From assembly GCF_003073045.1 (NCBI RefSeq), contig NC_037595.1, positions 3,286,001 to 3,350,000 on the forward strand: a stretch of DNA of 64,000 bases, given 5' to 3'. Below, one piece after another: positions 1 to 9,874 of the stretch; the first letter of the stretch is position 1; every line of letters starts with the position of its first letter. A program made the translations under genes and the position numbers. Under the pieces are notes generated by a model, which did no database searches, was not told the origin of the DNA, and saw only the letters and a list, made by a program, of their open reading frames with translations. Source of the stretch: Pomacea canaliculata. Taxonomy: Eukaryota; Mollusca; Gastropoda; Architaenioglossa; Ampullariidae.

Positions 1-2081
1 GAGGATGGATAATGTATTTTGTTTTTTGCTTAAAAGTCACATCCTTGTGGGTAAGCATGTGCCTTATCAAGTCAGATGACCACCTAAACGTTTTCCTACA
101 TATGCTGCACTGGTAAAGTTTCACATCACTGTGATTCACCATGTGTTGTTTGAGATATTGAGGTTTTTTGAAGACTAGAGGACAGATATAACACTGCGGA
201 GGTCTCATATCCCTGTGAGGCACAATATGTTGTTTTAAATGACTTGAAAGCTTAAAAGTACTTTTACATATGCTGCACTGGTAAGGTCTAACATTATTGT
301 GGGTGGCCATGTGCAGTTTTAGGGCATCTAATCTTCTGAAATCTTTATGACAGACAGTACACTGGTGAGGTTTCTTGTCAATACACTGGTGAGGTCTTTC
401 AACACTGTGGTGAGATCTCTTATTAATGTTAGTTTCTTTGTGCTGTTTTGAAGTATCTATTCTCTCTAACACAACGCTACATGGAGTACAACTGTAAGCT
501 TTCAAATCTGAGTGCATCATCCTTTGTTTCTTGTGGATTTCTGTTGCTGTATCGATGGTTACTTCTGCAACAGTCTGATGAGTCTGATGTTGATTTTCTT
601 TCACCTCAGGAGTTATGCATCTAGCAACACTCATTTCTAGACTATTCTCATCAATGTTATTCTGCCACATTGCATACTGACCAGGCGACCCTGTCTCAGT
701 CTTCACCATGGGACAATCATCTTGTTCTTCTTGCTTAAATAGAAGCTGCTCTTCTATCTTTGCACACTTCACAAGATGCTGCTCAGACTTAATTGAACAG
801 GTGACATCTTGGCAGTGGTACTCCACTTTCACTGCATTCTTATGGCTGCAATCTGTTTTAATACAATAGGCATCTTGAGGATTAAGCTCCAGTTTTACAG
901 CATCCTCATGTTTCCAGTTTGATTCAGGAATATGCCAAGTATGCTCAGGTTTGATGTAAGCTGGAGCAGAAATGTTTTCAAGCTGCATACAGCTAATTGG
1001 TGAGCAATATGTCATATCTGAATCAGAACAAAATGAGCTTGTCTTAAGCATTACATTATCCTTTAAGTCTTCTTGTAGATCAGCTACAGACCTCGGTTCA
1101 GTCTTGATGCTGCGCACACATGAGACCTGCACTTGATTGTTTATGGCAGACATAGCTTCCTCTTCATCTACGATTACATGGGATTTTTTTTCTTCTTTTA
1201 TTGTTAAAGTACTGTCTGACTGAATCTGGACACAAGTCCTTATCTTCTTCATTTCTGGTGTCTCTGTCCCTGGTGCTATAACAAAAACCTGCAATGTTAA
1301 AATGTAAGAATAAATTAATCACGTTTTACATCTTTCTACTGCTCTTGTTTTCTTATCTGGTAAACTTTATATACAGTTCCACATGTAAAAGTAAAAATAC
1401 CATGCAGTTATATTAACAAAACCAGCTGCATACTAAAAACCTACTTAAAACTCCATTATTACTTGTAAAGAAATACTCTTTCTGTATGAAAGGCTAAAGG
1501 TGGTCAACCCCTCCTGTACACATGAATTTACCCTTTTGCAAAAAAATTATTAAAATAGCTAAACAAGATATAAAACAACAATTCAAATTGATTATAACAG
1601 ATCAAAATGTGTAGAAGTGAAAAATTTGCTTTAATCTTGCTTGAGAACTCACTTTTATGATAATGCAACCAAAATTAGGTATATGATGTGAAGTTTGGAA
1701 ACAGTTTTTTTTTTTTTTTTCAAACATGGCGTGTTCCGAAAGTCAGGAGCTGATGAAAACCATTTTTACACCATTCGTGATCAAATTTTCCTTCATCTGA
1801 AGCAGGAATATCTCTGGGATGTTCTTTCTGTTCAACTTTTCATATGCATGATGTTCACGATCGTGTACAACATCAGAGACCGAGGTGAAGCATATATACG
1901 CGAACACTTCATGATTCTAGATCTCCAAGTTTATGTGCGATTCATATTATTTATTATTTCATAAGAAAGATTTCAGACTAGTGAAGCAAATACTTTTGTG
2001 TTTCAAATAGATACAAGTTTGGTTAATAGTGCAAACAAGCAATACACTTACGGTAATTATATTGCTGTTATCATTGCTCAT
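1..2081 (-). CDS. C2H2 zinc-finger transcription factor, 5' part (runs off the left edge)
   Basis: Two coding exons. Exon 1 is 2052-2081, 10 codons beginning MSNDNSNIIT, followed by a gtaagt donor. Exon 2 starts at 1288 after a gcag acceptor, is in phase 0 and stays open to position 1. At least 440 residues are visible. The first 300 or so are acidic and polar without a recognised domain, but carry eight PsiKxE SUMO-acceptor-like motifs. The C-terminal part has four C2H2 fingers with CxxC and HxxxH pairs (CTVC, CSIC, CYIC, CSIC) between about 362 and 48, preceded by a degenerate finger (CTPC). Linkers are of the type THNNVRPYQC rather than classic TGEKP. C2H2 proteins of this kind are nuclear DNA-binding regulators; the target is unknown. 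The 3' end, and possibly more fingers, lie outside the window. Confidence 0.85.
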
Positions 2082-2241
2082 TTAATTCCACTTTTCCCGC
2101 TGCTCTTCCGGAAGTAAGACCGGTTTCTGGCTCGCCGAGACTGACCGCGTATCGTTTCAAGAGGCTGAGAGTGAGTCTCGGCATACCCACAATCATGTCC
2201 ATAAATACACGTCCACGGTTTTTCTTTTAAACCACGAGGTG

Positions 2242-2418
2242 CAGGGCCGTGCTTAGGGGCAGGCGGACGAGGCATCTGCCTAGGGCCCCGCGCTTCAAGG
2301 GGCCCCGCGCTTTTGATTGATATGTGACTTTAGATCCCAACTAAACCGTGTGATCGTGGCGTGAGGGCCCCGCACATGCCCTTTGCCTCGGGCCCCGCGG
2401 GGGCTAAGAACGAGCCTG
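2242..2418. mobile_element. hAT-type MITE, 177 bp, with 8-bp target duplication
   Basis: The 8-bp sequence acgaggtg occurs immediately before (2234-2241) and after (2419-2426) the element. The ends are imperfect inverted repeats: CAGGGCCGTGCTTAGGGGC on the left against CAGGCTCGTTCTTAGCCCC read inward from the right. An 8-bp duplication with CAGGG-like termini is the hallmark of hAT transposons. It is GC-rich with no coding capacity, so non-autonomous. It lies about 160 bp upstream of the zinc-finger start codon. Confidence 0.8.
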
Positions 2419-2426
2419 ACGAGGTG

Positions 2427-5400
2427 TATAGGCCTAAAAAAAAAAAAATACAACAATGCATCAGCCCTATGTGTATACTGCGTAGACAAGTGAGCGGGGT
2501 AAAATCAGCCAGCCGTGTTGATCGCGTAAAGATAATTTCCAATTAAAAAAATTTTTGGGTAGTGTAAAGGTTCTTATGTAAGCTCTATTGCTAGACGTTT
2601 TTATTATTTTTGGTCTTCTGAACAAGCATTCGCCAACAACTAATTACAACACAATCACTGCATGTCCAGTCACCTGGGAATCGCTGCCTCTTACGTAACG
2701 GGGGCCGTTGTCATCGCTTGAGTGGTACGTCCGTTGATTGGAAGACGGGCAGGTGGTCAATAGATGTCAAAGGCTGAGAAGAGGATCTGTCTTCCACTCT
2801 TAGTCGCAGCAGGTCTCGCCCCGAGGTCAGCGGGTTCGTCCTTCGCTCGGAGACTTGTTGAAAAGCGATTGGTTGGAAGCTAAGATCAAGAGAGTTTGAT
2901 TACATCCTCGTGAGTCAGAGCTGTAACCGAGGTGAGGATCGTTTTCTTCCCTACTCTTCCACCAGCACCATCCATTTCTTCTTTCTCTCCCTCCGGCCTC
3001 CCAGCAGTCCATCAGCGCACACCTCTCACAGCAGCTAATCGAGAAATCACCTCTTCAAAGGGGTGAAGAGAGGACGCTTTCTACAAAACATTCTTCAGGC
3101 TCACAGACTTAAATAAGACGAGGCTGCTTTTTAAAAATTGCGTTTGTAACACTGTTCTTTATATTTTGAAACATTTACTGTTAGTTTCTTCATTCTTCTT
3201 TCTGCCTTCAATGTTTATCTGTTTACCCTTCTGTACATATCTCCTACTTGTTGAGCGCATGCTCCTTCACTAGCGTGATTATGCGCATTTTATTATTGTT
3301 GTTGTTTCACAATGAAGACCTTGTTATTGAGGATCACTCACTCACATCCGGAGGCGCCATAATTACTGGGGTCATGATGAGGGTGATAGCCAAACACATG
3401 AGATAAAGTGCTTCAGAAAACAGTGTTTCACATTTGCACGACCAGCCACTCGCGGCCACAGCGCGCAGAGAAAGAAGAGATGCTTTGAATGACATCATCC
3501 GACGCCATCTTGGTAGTCCGGGTCTTCAAGTTATTCAATGAACAGTAGAATTCTTTCTGTCATTGAAGATGCAACATGGAGGCGAACGGAGCAAACTAAA
3601 AGAAAAAAGTGAAGAAGACCTTTTTGTTCCGTTTGACGAATAAAAGAAAAGAAAAACGGACTTTCCTCTGGGTTAATTTTTTTTAAAGGCTATGCTAGTC
3701 TTCTATCTCTCACCGATACCCATCCCCCCTCAAGCCACACACATACACTAAGTCGACCCAGTAGACTTAAAAATATAGTTTCAGCTGGGGAAGAAAGATC
3801 CACAAGATTTCCCAAATAGGATTTTTAGAAGACATGTAAAGACGCTCTCAGTTCTTAGTGGCTGTACGCCTGTACCAGAGGTAGGGGCCCGAGTTACAGC
3901 CCCTGCTCCCCTAGCGTGAGACTGAGTTATCCCACTTTACCTTTTCCACCCCCGCCAACCCACCCACCCCCACATACGCACCCACAGTGATGGACTGATG
4001 ATGGATGGGAAGCTACTCTATCCGAGCTTATCTCGTCCATTTGTCTCCCTTTGGGGAAAGAGTCGTGCTCGGCAGGGGGCGCTGTGTGTAGGCTATTAAA
4101 GCAGATGGCTACTCACGGGTGAGATAATCCAGCCAACCATCGGGCGCGGGGCTGATAGTCGCGGTCACAGTCGTGTGGAAAGTCAACAAACAGCGCCACG
4201 GTCTGAGCGCCCAGGGCCGACAACTTGTAAACTTGTCAACAGGAGCATATGCATCGTGTACACACCGGACCCTGACGGGACTACAGCTGCATCGGTGTCA
4301 TTAAAAAATAAATAAATAAGAGAGAAGACATTTCTTATCGCAGCTGTGAGTTTAAAACCTTACTCTGAAATAGAAACAGAAAGAGAGATAAAATTTTTAT
4401 AAACAATTTGTTTGGTGGAACATCGCTAATCGCACAGACAAATCTTACATTTGTACACTGGAGGCTGCAAACTGAATAAAACTTATTAAGATTTAGCTGA
4501 CTACTGATAAACATCCCCTCGGGTGCATAATTACAGTCTGTCACATGAGTCGGGTGATCACAATATTAAACTGAAGATATTATCATTGTGATATTTTCCA
4601 GTGTGTACATGCTGTCTCTGAAATGTTTAATTTTGTTTTCTTCATAGACACTACAAAATAACAGGCAACATGACTGCACCACTAGGTGATTAGAGAATGT
4701 ACACATTGATTTTTTAACAATTTAACTATTGTGTATTTATTTGAAATGTTTATTTTTATCATCATTTTGAACACTGGTAGACCCAGCAGATCATTAGTAA
4801 CTCCAGTGGTCAGCCTGACTGTCAAGTGAAAATAAATTTCACACAGGAGCTTGCTACAGACACTGCCTTTGAGTATAGTGGTGCTCTGATTTTTATCACA
4901 AACTTTATAAACATTAATTCAGCAGACTTCATTTTACTAATTCTCTAGTTCATGGTATCTTCTTGGTGTGACAAGTGGTGGTGTTTGTTTGATATCCAGT
5001 AATAATCAATATCAAGTAACATTTGAGATGAAGTAACCCCACATTGATAAAAGCAATGTTACTAGCCACAAGACAGTTATAAACTCCAACAACTTCAAGC
5101 AGTTTTTGAGAAGTGGATTTTAGCCTACAACCTATGTACAGGTGTTGACTGTTGTACCTGTCAGGTGGCATCTGTTTACAGGGCTGCCTGCCTTGAGATG
5201 ATATAATCTTAGATGAAGGCTCGGTGTAAAACATCAATGCCCACCTCCTTCTCCTTCAAGTTTGTAACAACTGAAACCCTTATTACTCCTGTCTTGAAAT
5301 GGATAGTTGTGGCCCAGTCACAGTTATCCTGGTTTATGGTCACGTGCAGTGCAGGGGATTGGTCTCCTCTTCCCTGCTTCATTGTTTCCAGTTATTTGTT

Positions 5401-6769
5401 GTTTCTCGTGGTCGTCTGCTCCTTCTGTTTGTTGTCTTCTCTTTTGTCACGGTGGAGCTCGAGTCTGTTCCCGCCTGGAATGTGGCGACAGTGTGTTCAT
5501 AACGAGGGGTGTGTGGGTTGGACTGGGGTCAGCTGTATGTGACCCCTCTCTCCCCCAGCTCCCACTCTCACATTACCAAGCAAAGTTAGGGACAGAAAAC
5601 CAGATTCTCTAAACTCTAAAGGCTTTGAACATAGTAGTCAGCATATTAGAATTTTTGAGGATAACTCAAGTACAAAAGGTAGTAATCTTAAGACTTTTTT
5701 TTTTTTTTTTTTGGAAACTTCTGGACCTTTCTTTTATTTTCATTTCTTCTCATACTCTTTGTTTTTCGTTATTTATCTTCATCTTGAAAGCATTTCAATT
5801 GAGCCCTAGGCTGAGGACCAGGCTGTATGGTTAAAACAAAAAGTTTGGCAGCGTTGGACAAAGGCACACAGACGATGTGTCCACAATCAGGTGCTCCGTT
5901 TGAAGACTGCAGCTTCTCAAACAAGTTCCATTTGAGAACCTCGCCCTTTGCGGACGCCTGGCCTCCCTCGTGCCCGACCCGTGGCGCTAATTATAGCGAT
6001 TAAAATGGCGACGCCTCCCTCCTTGCGTCTTTCCCAGAGCAGGTCAGCTGACCTGTTTGCACGGGTCACACAACACAGGTCAGCGGTCTGACCCTCGCTC
6101 TACAGTTTGGTAGAAAATGGTTTTGTGCGAGCAGGGACCTGTTTGCGCGCGGTCGGACCTTTCTTTGTTACATTCCGACAAAACAACGGTTGATCGGTCG
6201 TGGCGGTGTTTAAAGGCGCGCAACTGCCGCTGGCGACGGTCAACACGTGAGAGTAGCTGCCCCTGACAACCGCAAGGATCTTTGGGAAGCTGCGAGCCCT
6301 CGACAGTCGACGATAAATATTGGGCGGCTCCCATCACACTGGTGAGTGTGTCGGGGCTAAACATTGAGACATTCCAGTCCCAGCAAGGAAGTGGTTGGCA
6401 GAGACACAGGGGGGACAACTGTTTGCTCCTTTCAGCTAACGTTTAGTGTCAACCACTGAAAGTAAACTTTTCGTTGTATTGTGTCCCTTGTGTTTACATA
6501 GTTATACTCTCAACACTCTTTATTTCTTTCTTCGTACATGTTCTCGTGCTTGTCTTTTTCTTTCTGCTTTTCCAGATCAGAACTTTGCTTATAATGTGAT
6601 GTCACACCACAGGAACAGTTAATCACTTCAAGGAACAGTTCATTCACAAGTAAAAGCATCAATTTAGAAGCAGCACAAATCATCAAAACAGGTTAGAGAC
6701 AGAGACTAGTTGACACGAGTTGCTCCGAAGCATACCATTTGTATGTAAAAAGATCAATACAGTACGGAG
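2427..6769. other. Intergenic, no recognised gene
   Basis: Short open frames occur on both strands, but none has a recognisable domain, a consistent splice structure or a credible start context. A CpG-containing stretch around 5940-6420 could be a promoter or the 5' end of a non-coding transcript. Homopolymer T tracts occur near 5696-5712. Confidence 0.5.
6747..6751 (-). terminator. Pol III terminator of tRNA-Val copy 1
   Basis: A run of five A on the plus strand (T5 on the transcribed strand) lies 19 bases beyond the discriminator base of the tRNA gene. Confidence 0.6.
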
Positions 6770-6842
6770 TGGTTCGGCTGGGGATTGAACCCAGGACCTC
6801 TCGCGTGTGAGGCGAGCGTGATAGCCACTACACTACCGAACC
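6770..6842 (-). tRNA. tRNA-Val(CAC), copy 1
   Basis: A complete 73-nt cloverleaf with discriminator A on the minus strand. Acceptor GGTTCGG pairs with CCGAACC. The anticodon arm is CTCGC-CTCACAC-GCGAG, anticodon CAC. The T arm is CTGGG-TTCAATC-CCCAG. The A and B boxes are intact, there is no intron and no CCA is encoded. The GTAGTGTAGTGGCTATCACG core matches animal tRNA-Val. Confidence 0.95.
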
Positions 6843-8376
6843 TGCTGGAAAAGCTCCGTGATAGATACTTTATTGTAGATAATGGTCGCTCTCTCTTTCT
6901 CTCCCTAACTGTGCGTGGAAGCCTAACTGTAGATGTAGGCGGGTGTTGATGAGAAAGAGAGAGAGTTCATACTCAGGTCTGGTTGGCATTTCAAATTTTT
7001 CACTAGTTTTAACGTGCTTCTCACCCTTCCGCATGCACTTCTTAATTTACATTTAATTAGCCAACATGTAATTGCAATGCCTGTGAAGCAGGTGAGGTAG
7101 CTGTTTGGCAACCGTATTGACCAACAGTAAAAGACAGTCAAAGCGAGTCAGCCTGAGTCTGCAATGTAGACTGTTCACATCTGATACATTAACCAGTTTC
7201 TTATTTGCACAAGTGTACACACCAGAAACAATAAACAATCATGTTTACTCTCATGCACAGCACACACACATATATATACACTATCTTTATCTCAAACCTC
7301 TATATCTCTCCCTCTCACACACACAAGGCATCACACACACAGTCTCTTTCTCTCTCATACTTAGTTGGTTTTGTTGTTGTTGGTGGTGTTGGAGCAGTCT
7401 CCTTGACGACGTCTGTGTTGTGAGCTTCCTCGCTGATGACAACGGTTCTCTTAAGAGAGGCTGGGCCACCTCACATCCCACCCCTGTGTAAATTACTGTT
7501 TCTATCAATGATGGTAGACACGAGTCGTATTGTTGAGGCTCACCAGACAAGTCATGCTGCTTCCGGGTGTAAGGGCGGTAATGCCCCTGAGGTCAAACAA
7601 CAGCAGCTAGAGTTACGTGCCTTGATCAGGAAAACAGAAGGAGGCAGTGATGAAGATGAAGCAAGCACTCGTAATTTGTTTTCTTTTTATTATTACATGT
7701 ATTGGAGAACAATGAATTTTTGTCTTCTGAAATGTCTTTTATCTTTATTTGTCTTGTAGAAACATTTATTTCCAGTCTTTTCTAGCTATTTATGTTTTCA
7801 CAAACCTGCTGCTCAGTTTGCTATCATGATCGTCGTTGATTATGTTTAATCAATAATAACCAGTTATCGTATATAGTATATACCGTATATTACCAGAGTG
7901 GACACAAGGTTTCACAATTAATGTTTTGTGATGCAGTACACACCCACTTCCCTCAGCTGACCCAACCAGGGGTTGTGGGTTCGATGCTCATGCCGAACCC
8001 ATATTTTTAGACATATAATTTCCTCTTAAATTGTTTTTCCCTTTCCCGGATTTCCTTCCTTTCCAGGACTCAATCCGTAGCTCACTTTAAATCACCTCTA
8101 ACCTTGATCTCCAAAGGTCAAGGGGCATGACGATAACGGAGACACAGCTCTACTGCAGCAACTGAGAAACTACAGCAGGTCACGTGATACTGCATTGTAA
8201 GACGACCGAGCTGGTGCTACATCCTGCACGTCGCCTCATTACTGCTGACTTGTCGTCTGCTAGTTGACCCTGACCCTGACCCTGGTTGCGACGCTTGCAG
8301 TTCAGTCAAGTGACGTCACGATAATTACAATGCTCGCTTGTCGCCGACAAGTAACGGGCAATTCATACAATTCAAA
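6843..8376. other. Intergenic with CA/CT-rich low complexity, no recognised gene
   Basis: Includes a CA/TA/CT-rich stretch around 7255-7360. An open plus frame at 7436-7759 has no domain. Near 7965-7985 there is a B-box-like ggttcga sequence that may be an old tRNA-derived SINE, but no matching A box is clear. Confidence 0.45.
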
Positions 8377-8378
8377 TA

Positions 8379-8891
8379 CAGTGATACCTCGGTTCTCGAA
8401 CATAATTCGTTCCGGGAGGACGGTCGAGAACCAAATTGTTCGAGAACCGAAGCAATGAAACCTATAGGAAATAATGGAAACTGGATTAATTCGTTCCAAG
8501 CCCCAGAAAATGCCTATTTACTGCACTAATTTGTATATAATATGTAGAAAAACATGAGTCTCAACAAGAAATAAGAAATAAAAGTGTATTTATTAAAACA
8601 AAAAAACAAAAAAAAAAAAAAAATGTACTGTACAGTACAGTAAATTGTGTTTCATTTACTGTACCTGTACCAAACTTTATGGCAGGAGGGAATGAATGTG
8701 GAGGGAGGAGGGAAGGGGGATGGTTATTGTTTTGAAGGGGAGTCCTCTTCAATAAAAACAGAGGGTAACTGCTCATCGGATGTTCGAGTTCCAAATATTT
8801 GTTCGGATTCCAAGACAAAATTTTCTCGAATTTCCTGGTCGAATACCGATTTGGTCGAAAGTCAAGGCGTTCGAGAACCGAGGTATCACTG
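8379..8891. mobile_element. Tc1/mariner-pogo type MITE, 513 bp
   Basis: Terminal inverted repeats begin CAGTGATACCTCGGTTCTCG on the left and close with the reverse complement on the right, ending at 8891. They are flanked by TA at 8377-8378 and 8892-8893, the target duplication of the Tc1/mariner/pogo group. The CAGTGATACCTCG start resembles pogo/Tigger ends. The interior has a poly-A stretch near 8608-8622, a tgtactgtacagtaca palindromic patch, and sub-terminal repeats of the gttcgagaaccga type. There is no transposase frame, so it is non-autonomous. Confidence 0.85.
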
Positions 8892-9204
8892 TAAATTGGA
8901 AGAAAAGGTACAACTGGCAGGACAAGGGGTGGGTATAGCTACCTCATTAGCAAAAAACAAAACAAAACCAAAAAACAACAACAAACATAAACAAAAACAT
9001 TCGTCCTTAAATTGGTGCTTACATGTTTATGAAAAAAGTGCAAAAACTTCCTGACACATTGACACTTACCCGGGTACTGGATATGACATTTGTTGCTGAC
9101 ACGGTATAAAACAAGACAAACACCGAAAAGCATATTACACGGCTACTAAGTGGCTACTTTGGGTAGATGTTCCTCCCCTCTAAGCAAAACAAAAGATTAG
9201 ATTT

Positions 9205-9216
9205 AAAAAAAAAAAA
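9205..9216 (-). terminator. Pol III terminator of tRNA-Val copy 2
   Basis: A run of A on the plus strand (T run on the transcribed strand) starts six bases beyond the tRNA 3' end. Confidence 0.7.
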
Positions 9217-9221
9217 CGTTA

Positions 9222-9294
9222 TGGTTCGGCTGGGGATTGAACCCAGGACCTCTCGCGTGTGAAGCGAGCGTGATAGCCACTACACTACCGAACC
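9222..9294 (-). tRNA. tRNA-Val(CAC), copy 2
   Basis: Differs from copy 1 by a single base in the anticodon loop (TTCACAC instead of CTCACAC, position 32). The anticodon remains CAC, and the acceptor, D and T arms are intact with discriminator A. No intron. Confidence 0.94.
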
Positions 9295-9783
9295 TGTTGT
9301 ACCTGGTCGCCTTATTTTAATGGTGAGTACTTCACCAAGTATGAGACCAGCAACAACAGATTTTGAAAAAGGAGGGGTCAGCATAGATGGGAGTTTTAGT
9401 TGCATCAGTGGTGAGATACAGATGACAGAATTGTATTTGTACGCCCAGCCCTCATCCACAGATGATGAAGTCAAAGGCCTCGAGGATGTGAGTGACTGAC
9501 GACAGCAGTGATATTTGTACTGCTCACTAATCTGCGTGAAGCAGAACGAAGCAGGAGTGAAATTGTTTGTAAAGTGTCCTACAGCTCCACCCATCCACTT
9601 CCCCGACAGCTGACACGATTCTGTAACAGTTAACCTTATATACATCTCACCTTTCTGTTGATTGTTTGGACAACGTGGCTCCATAATTAAAAAAATATTT
9701 TGTTTAATGTGCCATTATGTAGATTCTTCTCTGCGCGAGAAAAATATAAAATATATAAGGAGAGAAAAAACACGAAAGCAAGT

Positions 9784-9794
9784 AAAAAAAAAAA
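9784..9794 (-). terminator. Pol III terminator of tRNA-Val copy 3
   Basis: An eleven-A run on the plus strand (T11 on the transcribed strand) follows the tRNA by seven bases. Confidence 0.7.
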
Positions 9795-9801
9795 CCACAT
9801 C

Positions 9802-9874
9802 TGGTTCGGCTGGGGATCGAACCCAGGACCTCTCGCGTGTGAGGCGAGCGTGATAGCCACTACACTACCGAACC
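9802..9874 (-). tRNA. tRNA-Val(CAC), copy 3
   Basis: Same cloverleaf as copy 1, with the standard T loop TTCGATC in place of TTCAATC; anticodon CAC. Copies 2 and 3 are about 0.5 kb apart in the same orientation with unrelated flanks, so they are a small dispersed cluster rather than a fresh tandem duplication. Confidence 0.95.

Noticed and set aside
8264-8284. Three tgaccc units, telomere-like
   Set aside because: Too short and of the wrong sequence for an animal telomere repeat; a chance short tandem.
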